Below are positions 8,139 to 16,029 of a DNA stretch of 42,076 nt, piece by piece. Under the pieces are notes generated by a model that worked only from the letters and a program-made list of their open reading frames with translations, did not search any database and was not told the DNA's origin. The position numbers and the translations under genes were made by a program. How positions within the stretch are numbered: the first letter of the stretch is position 1; every line of letters begins with the position of its first letter. The DNA comes from Trueperaceae bacterium (GTDB taxonomy: Bacteria; Deinococcota; Deinococci; Deinococcales; Trueperaceae), in assembly GCA_036381035.1 (NCBI GenBank), contig DASVDQ010000079.1:1-42076 (forward strand). The letters are read 5' to 3'.

Positions 8139-9302
8139 TCACTGGCCCCCGGCGCGCCTCAGCTCCCAGGTCACCGTGGTGGTGACGACCGTGTAGCCGT
8201 CGTCCTCCACCGTGGTCTCGCTGCCGCTCAGCACGCCCGGGTCCTCCGGGTCGACGGTCTCGTGGCCGTAGGCCGCGAAGAGGTCCGGTGAGTAAGCTTC
8301 GGTGTAGGTACTCGAGCCGTCCTCGTACTCGCCGACGCAATCGGGGCCCGTCCGCGAGGTGGACTCGTAGCTCTGCATCCCCGTCGTCTCGATGTTGGGG
8401 GGCTGTGCGTTCACCTGGTAGCTGCCGTCGTCCGCCACCTGGACGTACACGACGGTGGACCCCGAGCCCGTGGCCGAACCGCTCTCCGTGGTCGTGGTGA
8501 CGGACTCGTGCGCCTGCCAATCCTCGCCGCAGTTCAGCCACGAGGCGATGACGGTGTGCGCGCTGCGGTCGAAGTCCACCTCGCCCTCGAACTGAGCCGT
8601 GTAGCTGTACGCCAGGCCGGCGCCCGTGACGGTCCAGGTCTCGTTGGTGGTCGTCACGAAGTCGAGCGTGCCGTCCGTCGTCTTCACGCGGCCGTCGCAG
8701 CAGGGGGTCTCCTCGTGATACGCGTCGTGGATCGCGCTCTCCCTGGTGAGCGTAATGGTCCCGGTCCACTCCGGCTCGCAGGCGAGCTCCGGGTCGTAGG
8801 GGTCGTAGACGCTGGGGTCGCCGCCGAGGAGCTGGTTGAGGCGCGCCGCCGCCAGGACCTCCGGGAACCGCACCGGGTCCGCCTGGTTCACGCACGGCTC
8901 GGTCGCCTCCCGCCAGCAGTTCTCGGCGCCCTCCACGACGGCGCCGAGCACCTCCGCCGTCTCGGCCGAGAACACGTCCTCCTTGCCGACCAGCGCGACG
9001 GCGCGGTTCCAGCCCAGCACCTTCGACGCGTTCTCCTTGGCGTAGGCGCAGTCGAGCCTGATCTGCTGCAGCATCGGCTGGACCACCTTCTGGAAGTAGG
9101 TGCGGAGGACCGCCTCGAGCTTCCGGTCGAGGTCGGGGTCGCCGGGCAGGCCGGCGAGCTGCGCCTCGCGCTCGGTCTGCAGGAGCTCGGCGAGCATCTG
9201 GTTCAGCCCGCTCTCCCAGTCGGCGGGCATGAACTCGACCGGGTCCTCGACCAAGATGGGACCGACCTCGCTGAAGAACGCGCCGTGCTCGGAGAAGTGC
9301 AT
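8139..9302 (-). CDS. C-terminal part of a frameshifted secreted/lipoprotein gene (unknown function)
   Basis: A 387-residue open frame starting MHFSEHGAFF, with no family I recognise. The first half is helical (LNQMLAELLQTEREAQL, LEAVLRTYFQKVVQPMLQQI). The second half is Thr/Ser-rich beta-type sequence (TTTNETWTVTGAGLAYSYTA, TVVTTTVTWELRR) with scattered Cys residues (for instance PCCDG, LNCGED), suggesting an extracytoplasmic protein. The frame stays open upstream of this ATG, reading HVAGFGTLGGGQEF and HLQPLVPGEGVRLSL. That continues the sense of the preceding lipoprotein gene, so the two are most likely one gene of about 555 codons broken near 9396-9409. Confidence 0.6.
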   Translation of the reverse strand: MHFSEHGAFFSEVGPILVEDPVEFMPADWESGLNQMLAELLQTEREAQLAGLPGDPDLDRKLEAVLRTYFQKVVQPMLQQIRLDCAYAKENASKVLGWNRAVALVGKEDVFSAETAEVLGAVVEGAENCWREATEPCVNQADPVRFPEVLAAARLNQLLGGDPSVYDPYDPELACEPEWTGTITLTRESAIHDAYHEETPCCDGRVKTTDGTLDFVTTTNETWTVTGAGLAYSYTAQFEGEVDFDRSAHTVIASWLNCGEDWQAHESVTTTTESGSATGSGSTVVYVQVADDGSYQVNAQPPNIETTGMQSYESTSRTGPDCVGEYEDGSSTYTEAYSPDLFAAYGHETVDPEDPGVLSGSETTVEDDGYTVVTTTVTWELRRAGGQ

Positions 9303-9307
9303 CAGGC

Positions 9308-9811
9308 TCAGCCTGACCCCCTCGCCCGGGACCAGCGGCTGGAGGTGGAACTCCTGGCCGCCCCCGAGCGTGCCGAAGCCCGCGACGTGCTCGCCGGCGC
9401 CCGCGGAGGCACGATCTCGAGGGTCGCGGTGTCGTAGAGCCTCAGGCCGTCGGGCTCCAGGGCGACCCCGCGCGCGGCGCCCGCGAGCGGCGCGCCGTCG
9501 ACAGACGACAGCGGCGTCATCGTGATCGTCGTGTCCGCGAGCAGGGCCGTCGCGGGGACGGTGAGGCGGTACTGGGTCCCGTCGGCAACGGTGACGCTCA
9601 GGGTCCCGCCGTCGGTGGGCACGGTCTGGGTGACCGCCAGGGCGTCGTCCGCCACGACCGTCACGTCGAGCGGCTGCGCCGGCGGGATGGGGACGGTGTC
9701 GCGGGGGTCGTCGCCGCCCGGCGTCGGCCCGCCGCAGGCTGCGAGCGAGGCGCCCAGCAGCGCCGCGGCGGCGAGTCCCAGGAACGGAACGTGCCTACCT
9801 CTCACGGTCAT
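9308..9811 (-). CDS. N-terminal part of a frameshifted lipoprotein gene (ZU5-like domain)
   Basis: Starts MTVRGRHVPFLGLAAAALLG with a lipobox-like LAAC at about residue 26, so a lipoprotein signal is likely. It is followed by a Pro/Asp-rich linker and a beta domain: GGTLSVTVADGTQYRLTVPATALLADTTITMTPLS in two overlapping parts. Together these resemble ZU5-type domains, which carry the 'VPAGAL..DTTI' pattern. After EIVPP the frame degenerates into Ser/Arg/Ala low-complexity sequence. One missing base in the Gly/Pro codons near 9396-9409 would restore PPAGAGEHVAGFG and join it to the next open frame. ATG 9811 has GGAGG five bases upstream. Confidence 0.6.
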   Translation of the reverse strand: MTVRGRHVPFLGLAAAALLGASLAACGGPTPGGDDPRDTVPIPPAQPLDVTVVADDALAVTQTVPTDGGTLSVTVADGTQYRLTVPATALLADTTITMTPLSSVDGAPLAGAARGVALEPDGLRLYDTATLEIVPPRAPASTSRASARSGAARSSTSSRWSRARGSG

Positions 9812-9831
9812 CCGGACCTCCGATGGCGGGG

Positions 9832-9854
9832 AGGTTAACCGAACGACCGTTAAC
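9832..9854. promoter_or_regulatory. Twin GTTAAC elements upstream of the lipoprotein gene
   Basis: GTTAAC occurs at 9834-9839 and 9849-9854, 15 bases apart, inside larger palindromes (GGTTAACC and CCGTTAACGG). On the minus strand the nearer copy reads TAACCT, a possible -10 box about 20 bases before the ATG at 9811. They could be a promoter and operator; nothing more can be supported. Confidence 0.3.
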
Positions 9855-9911
9855 GGGGCGCGAACGGGTCACGCCCGGGGGAGCCGGGCCGCGCCGCCAG
9901 AGGCCTCGCCG

Positions 9912-10607
9912 TCAGCCGCTCTCAGCCCGGCTCAGCCACCGCGCCACGGACGCGACCCAGAGGAGCCCGAGGTAGATGGCGAGGCGCTCGGCCGCGCCGC
10001 TCCAACGCGCCCACGCGACGCCCGCGTAGTCGAGCGAGACGAGCACCGCCGTCAGGACGAAGGCCAGCGCGATCGCGATCCCGGCGGCCGGGCCGAAGCG
10101 CGCCCACTGGGGCGAGTCGCCCAGCGCGCGCAGGAACCTCGGGCTGAGGAACGCGCTCACCGCCATGGCGAGGACGAAGACGGGGCCCGCCACGTCGTGC
10201 ACCCGGCCGGCCAGCGTCGGCGCGTCGGGCTGCGGCGTCGCGGGCGGGTAGCCGAGCGACGGGTCCATGGGGAAGACCGCGGCGACCAGGAGGGCGACCG
10301 CGGCGACGACGAGGGCCGTAGCGTAGCCGCTCCTGCTCTCTGCGCGGCGGGCGGCCGCGAACAGGGACGCCCCGTGCGCGAGCAGCAGGGCGGCGGCCGC
10401 CAGGAGCGAGACCGTCCCGATCCAGCCCAGGTCGCCGAGCGCGCGGTGGCTCACCCAATGACGCAGCGGCGAGTAGCCGGGCCGCAGGAGCGCGTCGGCG
10501 AGGTCGACGAGGACGAACCCGACCGCGGCGACGACGCCGGCGCCGAGCCCGAGGCGGGCCGCCGGGGCGTCGGGGAGGGCCGTTCTGCTAGATGTGGTCA
10601 GCGTCAT
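9912..10607 (-). CDS. DUF998 family integral membrane protein
   Basis: A 231-residue membrane protein with six or seven hydrophobic segments. It carries the DUF998 landmarks: a first TM, then the loop YSPLRHWVSHRALGDLGW, and later VFPMDPSLG (the FPxD motif), followed by the HDVAGPVFVLAMAVSAFL helix. The family's function is unknown. I chose the ATG at 10607 because GGAGGAGG lies just upstream (10612-10619) and the predicted transcription start is at about 10630. A longer start at 10637 would fall outside the transcript. It is divergent from a MarR gene, which probably controls it. Confidence 0.85.
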   Translation of the reverse strand: MTLTTSSRTALPDAPAARLGLGAGVVAAVGFVLVDLADALLRPGYSPLRHWVSHRALGDLGWIGTVSLLAAAALLLAHGASLFAAARRAESRSGYATALVVAAVALLVAAVFPMDPSLGYPPATPQPDAPTLAGRVHDVAGPVFVLAMAVSAFLSPRFLRALGDSPQWARFGPAAGIAIALAFVLTAVLVSLDYAGVAWARWSGAAERLAIYLGLLWVASVARWLSRAESG

Positions 10608-10630
10608 GTGACCTCCTCCATTCATCTGCG

Positions 10631-10665
10631 TTGACACAGATACTGCGTATACTCAGACATGTCAA
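10631..10665. promoter_or_regulatory. Divergent promoters with a MarR-type operator palindrome
   Basis: On the minus strand, TTGACA (10665-10660), a 17-base spacer and TATCTG (10642-10637) form a good promoter for the DUF998 gene. The palindrome CTGnGTATACnCAG (10643-10656) fills most of that spacer. On the plus strand, TATACT (10648-10653) could be the -10 for marR, whose Shine-Dalgarno AAGGAGG begins at 10664. A regulator bound to the palindrome would block both promoters, the usual MarR arrangement. Confidence 0.55.
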
Positions 10666-10677
10666 GGAGGTACGAAC

Positions 10678-11127
10678 GTGCAAGCCCACCCGCTCGAGGC
10701 GTTGACCCCCGTCTACCGGCGCTACCTGGCGGCCGTCGTGCTGTTCCACCAGCGGGCGGCGAGCGTCGCGGGGATCGGCACGACCGACTACCAGGCGAGC
10801 AGCCTGCTGGCGCTGCGGCCGTCCTGGACGACCGGTGAGCTGGGTGCCGCGCTAGGGCTGACCAGCGGCGCCGCCACGCGCCTCGTCGACAGGCTGGTGG
10901 AGTCGGGCGTCGCCCGGCGCGTGGCCGACGAGGGGGACAGGCGGAAGGTCCGCATCGAGCACACGGGCCGCATCGACCCCGGTCTGCGGGCGGCGCTAGA
11001 GCGGGTGCGCGAGCCCATAGCGGACGCGATCTCCGGGCTCGACGAGCACCAGCGGGACGGCCTGCGCCTCTACTTCGAGGCGGCCGCCGAGGCCTTCGAG
11101 GCCGCCGCGGGTGAGATGGGAGAGTGA
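10678..11127 (+). CDS. MarR-family transcriptional regulator
   Basis: A 149-residue winged-helix repressor. The recognition-helix region reads WTTGELGAALGLTSGAATRLVDRLVESGVARRV, given here as one MarR landmark spanning about residues 50-82. It is followed by the wing DEGDRRKVRIEHT with the conserved D-x-R. Helices at both ends form the dimer interface. The GTG at 10678 lies seven bases after AAGGAGG. It is divergent from the DUF998 membrane gene with an operator-like palindrome between them, so it probably represses itself and that gene. No ligand can be inferred. Confidence 0.87.
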   Translation: MQAHPLEALTPVYRRYLAAVVLFHQRAASVAGIGTTDYQASSLLALRPSWTTGELGAALGLTSGAATRLVDRLVESGVARRVADEGDRRKVRIEHTGRIDPGLRAALERVREPIADAISGLDEHQRDGLRLYFEAAAEAFEAAAGEMGE

Positions 11128-11160
11128 GAGACGCCCGCCGGCACGCGCCGCCCCTCGGGT

Positions 11161-12678
11161 TCAGCCCCGGTAGGCGTCGCGCCGCGGCAGGCGCCACCAG
11201 TCGCGGGTGAACAGCGCGAAGACGGTGACGACCTCCAGGCGACCGGCGTACATGTCGAACGTGAGCAGCCCGCGGGCGACGGGGTGGAGCTCGGCGAAGC
11301 TGAGCATCGGGCCGACGTCCTCGAGGCCCGGCCCGATGTTGCCGATGCAGGCGATGCTGGCGGTGAAGGCCGTGACGTAGTCGGCGCCCAGCAGCACCAG
11401 CGCGGCCGTGCTGACCGCGAAGAGCAGCACGTAGAGTGTCATGAACGCCGCCACGGACCTCACGACCTCCTCGGGCACGATGCCGCGCCCCAGCCGCACG
11501 GGCAGGACGGCGCGCGGGTGGAGGGTGCGGAAGACCTCCTGGCCGGTCTGGCGCAGGACGATCAGCCACCTCACGACCTTGATGCCGCCCGAGGCGCTGC
11601 CCGCGCTGCCGCCTATGAACATCAGCGCGATGAGGATCACCTGGGCGGGGGCGGCCCACAGGGCGAAGTCGACGCTGGCGAAGCCCGTGGTCGTGATGAT
11701 CGACACGGTCTGGAACAGCGCGTGCCTCACCGAGTCGCCGAAGGCGTACTGGCCGCGCAGCAGGTAGACGAGGCAGGCGGAGGCGGCGAGGACGGTCAGC
11801 AGGTAGGCGCGGAACTCGGGGTCCTTGAGCAGCGCGCCGGAGCGGCGCACGTAGAGCCGGTACTGCAGGGCGAAGTTGGCGCCGGCCAGGAACATGAACA
11901 CCACCGCGACCCAGTGCACCGCCTCGGGCTCGAACGCCTGGAACGACAGCGCCCGGGTGCTGAAGCCCCCGGCGGCCAGCGTCGAGAAGGCGTGCGCGAC
12001 GGCGTCGAAGAGGCTCATGCCGGCGGCCCGGAAGGCCAGGACGCAGGCCAAGGTGAGGCCGCCGTACACGCCCAGCAGCATCATCGCGGTGTCGCGGAGC
12101 CTAGGCGTCAGGCGCTCGTCGGTGGGCCCCGGCGCCTCCGCGGTGAAGACCTGCCGGCCGGCGATGGCGAGCTGCGGGAACACCGCGATGAAGACGAGGA
12201 TGATGCCGATGCCGCCCACCCAGTTCATGAACGCCCGCCACATGAACATGGAGAGCGGGAAGGTGGCGAAGTCCTGCAGGACCGTGGCGCCGGTCGTGGT
12301 GAAGCCGCTCATCGCCTCGAAGAGCGCGTTCACGGGCGTGAAGTACCCGGACACGTAGAGCGGGACCGCGCCGAAGGCGGGGACGACGAGCCAGGTGAGG
12401 ATCACGGTCAGCAGCGCCTCGCGGCGCGACGGCTCGCCGCGGGCGCTGCCCAGCCGCCTGAGCGCGTAGCCGGCGAGCAGGGCGAGGAGGGCCGTGGCGA
12501 GGAAGCCGCCGGGAGGCTCGTGGAGGACCCGGGCGTAGGCGACGAAGCCGAGCTGGACGGCCGCGAGGCCGAGCAGCACGGTGCCCAGGGCGTAGGGGGC
12601 GAAGCGCCCCCGGTAGCGCCTCGGGCCGATCAGGTCGGGCGGTCGGCTGAGCATCGCGCGCGAGGGCGACGAGTGCAC
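11161..12678 (-). CDS. trkH: TrkH/KtrB-family potassium uptake protein
   Basis: A 505-residue inner-membrane protein built from four M1-P-M2 repeats. All four selectivity-filter loops can be seen: GFTTTGATV, TLAAGGFST, IITTTGFASV and CIGNIGPG. Each carries the central Gly that lines the K+ pore. The N-terminal 25 residues are a short basic tail. The start is GTG at 12678 after GGGAG; an ATG eight codons later is an alternative without a Shine-Dalgarno. It lies 40 bases after pdxT on the same strand. Its cytoplasmic NAD/ATP-gating partner (TrkA or KtrA) is not in the window. Confidence 0.9.
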   Translation of the reverse strand: MHSSPSRAMLSRPPDLIGPRRYRGRFAPYALGTVLLGLAAVQLGFVAYARVLHEPPGGFLATALLALLAGYALRRLGSARGEPSRREALLTVILTWLVVPAFGAVPLYVSGYFTPVNALFEAMSGFTTTGATVLQDFATFPLSMFMWRAFMNWVGGIGIILVFIAVFPQLAIAGRQVFTAEAPGPTDERLTPRLRDTAMMLLGVYGGLTLACVLAFRAAGMSLFDAVAHAFSTLAAGGFSTRALSFQAFEPEAVHWVAVVFMFLAGANFALQYRLYVRRSGALLKDPEFRAYLLTVLAASACLVYLLRGQYAFGDSVRHALFQTVSIITTTGFASVDFALWAAPAQVILIALMFIGGSAGSASGGIKVVRWLIVLRQTGQEVFRTLHPRAVLPVRLGRGIVPEEVVRSVAAFMTLYVLLFAVSTAALVLLGADYVTAFTASIACIGNIGPGLEDVGPMLSFAELHPVARGLLTFDMYAGRLEVVTVFALFTRDWWRLPRRDAYRG

Positions 12679-12718
12679 GCGCCAACATACTCCCGCGGCG
12701 GCTCGGGAGGGCCCGGCC

Positions 12719-13300
12719 TCAGGCCGGGGCGAGGGCGAGGCTCTCGAGGAAGAGGCGGTGCAGCCTGTCGTCGCCCGAGAGCTCGGGGTGGAACACGCCG
12801 GCCCAGACGCGTCCCTGGCGCACCAGCACGGGGTCGCCGTCGAGCCTCGCGAGCACCTCGACGCCCTGCCCCACCCGCACGATCCGCGGCGCCCTGATGA
12901 ACGGCACGCAGACCGGGGAGGCGAGGCCGGCCACTGCGAGCTCGGCCTCGAACGAGGCGACCTGCCGACCGTAGTCGTTGCGGGCGACGGCGATGTCGAT
13001 GAGCCCCAGCCGGGGCTGCTCCGGGTAGCCGACGACCTCCTTGGCGAGCACGATCGCGCCGGCGCAGGTGCCCCACAGGGACCCGCCGGCGGAGGCGAAG
13101 CCGGAGAGCGCCTCGTCGAGGCCGTAGGTGACCAGCAGCTTGGCGATCGTGCTCGACTCGCCCCCCGGCATGACGACGCCCGACAGGCCCGCTAGGTGGC
13201 CCGGCAGGCGCACCTCGACGACCTCCGCCCCCAGCCTCTCGAGGGCCTGGCGGTGCTCGCGGAAGGCGCCCTGCAGCGCCAGCACGCCGACGCGGGTCAT
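12719..13300 (-). CDS. pdxT: Pyridoxal 5'-phosphate synthase glutaminase subunit PdxT
   Basis: A 193-residue class-I glutamine amidotransferase that releases ammonia from glutamine for PdxS. It begins RVGVLALQGAFREH, the typical PdxT start. The catalytic triad is C79 (WGTCAGA), H171 and E173 (FHPEL), and the glutamine-pocket motif MPGGESST is at about residues 44-51. It starts 25 bases after pdxS, on the same strand, so the two are co-expressed for the 12-subunit:12-subunit synthase complex. Confidence 0.95.
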   Translation of the reverse strand: MTRVGVLALQGAFREHRQALERLGAEVVEVRLPGHLAGLSGVVMPGGESSTIAKLLVTYGLDEALSGFASAGGSLWGTCAGAIVLAKEVVGYPEQPRLGLIDIAVARNDYGRQVASFEAELAVAGLASPVCVPFIRAPRIVRVGQGVEVLARLDGDPVLVRQGRVWAGVFHPELSGDDRLHRLFLESLALAPA

Positions 13301-13325
13301 GGTCGCGCTTCCCTGCTTGCGCGCC

Positions 13326-14279
13326 TCACCAGCCGCGGCTCGCGAGCAGCTCCTCCTCGGCGAGCTTGTCGATCTCGATGCCCACCATCGCCTCGCCCAG
13401 GCCCTTGGAGACCTCGGCGATGATCGCGGGGTCCTGGTAGTGGGTGACGGCCTTGACGATCGCCTCGGCGCGCCGGAACCAGGCCTGGCGGCGCTTGGCC
13501 TCGTCGACCTCGCCGGGCGCCGACTTGAAGATGCCAGAGCCGACGAACACGCCCTCGACGCCGAGCTGCATGAGAAGCGCCGCGTCGGCGGGCGTGGCGA
13601 CGCCGCCGGCGGCGAAGTTCACGACCGGCAGCTTGCCGTGCTCGTGCACGTAGACGACGAGGTCGTAGGGCGCGCCGATCTGCTTGGCGTAGGACATGAG
13701 CTCCTCGCGCGGCATGGCCTGCACCGCGCGGATCTCACCGAGGACGGCACGTGCGTGCCTGACGGCCTCGACGACGTTGCCCGTGCCGGCCTCGCCCTTG
13801 GTGCGGATCATCGCGGCGCCCTCGCCGATGCGCCTGAGCGCCTCGCCGAGGTTCGTGGCGCCGCAGACGAACGGCACCGTGAACGCGTGCTTGTCGATGT
13901 GGTGGGCCTCGTCGGCGGGGGTGAGGACCTCGGACTCGTCGATGAAGTCCACGCCGATGGCCTGCAGCACCTGCGCCTCGACGAAGTGGCCGATGCGCAC
14001 CTTCGCCATGACGGGTATCGAGACGGCCGCCATGATCTCCTCGATCAGGGCCGGGTCCGACATGCGGGCGACGCCGCCCTGCGCGCGGATGTCGGCGGGG
14101 ACGCGCTCCAGCGCCATGACGGCGACGGCGCCGGCCTGCTCGGCGATGCGCGCCTGGTCGGCGGTGACGACGTCCATGATCACGCCGCCCTTGAACATCT
14201 CCGCGAAGCCGGTCTTCACCCGCGGCGTGCCGGTCTGCCGCAGGGGCTGGTCCTGGTTATCGCCCGCTGTGCCGCTCAT
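13326..14279 (-). CDS. pdxS: Pyridoxal 5'-phosphate synthase lyase subunit PdxS
   Basis: A 317-residue (beta/alpha)8 enzyme that makes PLP from ribose 5-phosphate, glyceraldehyde 3-phosphate and ammonia. The near-invariant segments [27 protein letters not shown] and [13 protein letters not shown] (with the Schiff-base lysine) are present, as is [15 protein letters not shown]. An extra 20 or so residues precede the usual start. ATG 14279 is preferred over a GTG three codons upstream, since AAGGAG lies eight bases before the ATG and overlaps the GTG. Confidence 0.96.
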   Translation of the reverse strand: MSGTAGDNQDQPLRQTGTPRVKTGFAEMFKGGVIMDVVTADQARIAEQAGAVAVMALERVPADIRAQGGVARMSDPALIEEIMAAVSIPVMAKVRIGHFVEAQVLQAIGVDFIDESEVLTPADEAHHIDKHAFTVPFVCGATNLGEALRRIGEGAAMIRTKGEAGTGNVVEAVRHARAVLGEIRAVQAMPREELMSYAKQIGAPYDLVVYVHEHGKLPVVNFAAGGVATPADAALLMQLGVEGVFVGSGIFKSAPGEVDEAKRRQAWFRRAEAIVKAVTHYQDPAIIAEVSKGLGEAMVGIEIDKLAEEELLASRGW

Positions 14280-14361
14280 CCCTCGCACTCCTTACCGCCC
14301 CGTGCCGCCGGCGCAAGGGTACGCGCGAACGTCGCCGGCGGACGCCCCGGGAGCCGTGCCA

Positions 14362-14367
14362 CTTATA
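14362..14367 (-). promoter_or_regulatory. Candidate -10 box of the pdxS-pdxT operon
   Basis: Read on the minus strand this is TATAAG, about 80 bases before the pdxS ATG, in a 196-base gap after the PP-loop gene. No convincing -35 accompanies it. Confidence 0.3.
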
Positions 14368-14475
14368 CCGCCGCCGGAGCCGTCGGTCCGCATCGCCTGC
14401 GCTGGAGGACGAGAGGGGCATGCGGCGACGGGCCCGGTCACAGGGGCGGGCCTCGCCCACGAGGGCCCCGAACGC

Positions 14476-15816
14476 CTAGCTAGGCCGCGCTCGCTGGCCG
14501 CTCCACGCGACGGCGTCGCGCTGCGCGTCGGGCGACGACCTGTCGGCGTCGGGCTCGCGCCGCTGCGCGGTGAAGGCTCCCTTCAGCCGGCGCCAGGCGA
14601 ACCTGACCGCCGGGTTCTGCGACCGGGCGTACCACTCCTTCAGCCGCAGCACGTTCCTGGTCCAGGCGTACCAGCCGAGGAGCCCCGCCAGGGACGGGAA
14701 GAAGCCCCTGCCCTCGCAGTAGGCCTCGGCCTCGGAGGCCAGGACGAGGCGCTCGAGCGTGCGGACGACCCGGCGGTCCGCGCCGACGCGGCGGGCGAGC
14801 TCCAGGTTCTCCCTGATGAAGCTGACGTCGTTCTCGTCGTCGTGCCTCAGCCGCCGCGCGTAGTCGGGCGGCAGCTCGGGCGGGAAGGTCGGGGCCGAGC
14901 TCAGGCGCCCCAGCAGTTGCAGCGTCAGCATCGTCCTCACGCACTTGCTGCACCGACCGCAGTTGTCTGGACCCCCGTCGTTCTCGGTGCACACCCGCAG
15001 GTGCTGGACCGCCAGCGGCTCGTCGACGAGGAGCCCCGCGATCTTGTCGACGCGCGCGGCCTCCGCCCCGTCGTGGACGATCCGCACTAGCTCGGAGGAC
15101 CACAGGCGGTCCGTGAGGGGCGTGCTCCCCCAGGGGAGCATGTCGCGGTAGGGGTGCGTCGAGGGGACCAGCGCCGCCCCGAGGCCCCGACCGAGCGAGT
15201 GGGCCACGCTCGCCAGCCCCGCGCCGTGGAGGTGGCGGCTCCAGTCGAGGGGGAAGACGTCGCGCAGGTTCGTCCAGCCGATGATGGTCTTCTTGCCCGT
15301 CGCCGCGGCGACCTGCTCGACGCGCCGCACGACGGGCTCGTGCTGCCCCCTGCCGTAGGTGGAGAGCGGCTTCTCCACGCCGAGGACGTAGATCAGGTAG
15401 CCGAGCATCGCGTCGTTGGCCGGCTTGAGGAGGGTGTAGAAGGAGTCGACGCCGAGCGAGAAGAAGCTGGCGCTGGCGCCGGCATCCACGCGCGACGGCG
15501 ACGCCTCCTCGGCGGTCACCTCGACCTCGGAGAGCTCCTCCGGGTACCACTGCGAGAAGACGGCCTGGAGCTCCCGGGCGCCGCGCAGCAGGTCGGCCGA
15601 GACGGGCGCGTCGAGCCTCAGGGGCTCGGCGTAGAGCATCGACGCCACGAGCAGGACCGGGAAGAACGCGTCGGCCGACTCCCGCACGAACGGCCGGAGG
15701 TCCTCGCCGTACTCGAAGTACACCTCGACCGTCCCGGGTCGCCCGCGCCGCTCGACCCAGCCGGACAGCCGCACGCGGCCGTCCCTCGAGGCCGTCTCCA
15801 GGCCGACAAGCCGCAT
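14476..15816 (-). CDS. QueC-like PP-loop protein of unknown function
   Basis: A 446-residue cytoplasmic protein. FFSLGVDSFYTLL carries S120-L-G-V-D-S125, a variant of the PP-loop SGGxDS that binds ATP in QueC, asparagine synthetase and related adenylating enzymes. C276, C286, C289 and C292 (C-x9-C-x2-C-x2-C, ending CGRCSKC) match the zinc site that follows the PP-loop domain in QueC-type proteins. The first 110 residues look like a separate beta-rich domain, and the C-terminal 130 are helical and basic. QueC proper is about 230 residues and makes preQ0. The extra domains, the altered loop and the absence of queC/queD/queE neighbours argue against that role. The ATG at 15816 follows GGGGAGGAG. 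Confidence 0.65.
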   Translation of the reverse strand: MRLVGLETASRDGRVRLSGWVERRGRPGTVEVYFEYGEDLRPFVRESADAFFPVLLVASMLYAEPLRLDAPVSADLLRGARELQAVFSQWYPEELSEVEVTAEEASPSRVDAGASASFFSLGVDSFYTLLKPANDAMLGYLIYVLGVEKPLSTYGRGQHEPVVRRVEQVAAATGKKTIIGWTNLRDVFPLDWSRHLHGAGLASVAHSLGRGLGAALVPSTHPYRDMLPWGSTPLTDRLWSSELVRIVHDGAEAARVDKIAGLLVDEPLAVQHLRVCTENDGGPDNCGRCSKCVRTMLTLQLLGRLSSAPTFPPELPPDYARRLRHDDENDVSFIRENLELARRVGADRRVVRTLERLVLASEAEAYCEGRGFFPSLAGLLGWYAWTRNVLRLKEWYARSQNPAVRFAWRRLKGAFTAQRREPDADRSSPDAQRDAVAWSGQRARPS

Positions 15817-15934
15817 CGCGATCTCCTCCCCATGGCCCGAGCCGCGCTGAAGGGTCGCGGCGCCACCTTCCGGCGCCGCCAGCGCGGCGACGGGCCACCG
15901 AACGCCTTCGTCGGGGGCGAGGCTAGCAGCGGGT

Positions 15935-15952
15935 CGTTACCGTTCTGTAACG
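15935..15952. promoter_or_regulatory. Perfect inverted repeat upstream of the QueC-like gene
   Basis: CGTTAC (15935-15940) and GTAACG (15947-15952) flank CGTTCT. The repeat sits about 120 bases before the start of the QueC-like gene, in a 213-base gap after the histidine kinase gene. It may be an operator. The stem is short for a terminator and has no T-run. Confidence 0.35.
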
Positions 15953-16029
15953 CGGGCGGCTGAGTTGAGGAGGGGCGGCCGAACGGCCGGCGGCGTCCTG
16001 CGACCTCACGGCGGCGAGGGACGGGCGGC

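Noticed and set aside
10631-10653. TTGACA (10631-10636) with TATACT (10648-10653) as one plus-strand promoter
   Set aside because: The spacer is only 11 bases. TATACT alone may be the marR -10, but TTGACA cannot be its -35.
14476-15816. A Qat- or CBASS-type antiviral system, because QueC-like proteins occur in both
   Set aside because: No ATPase (QatA), QatB, TatD-like nuclease, nucleotidyltransferase or effector gene is adjacent. The neighbours are vitamin B6 synthesis and a two-component pair.
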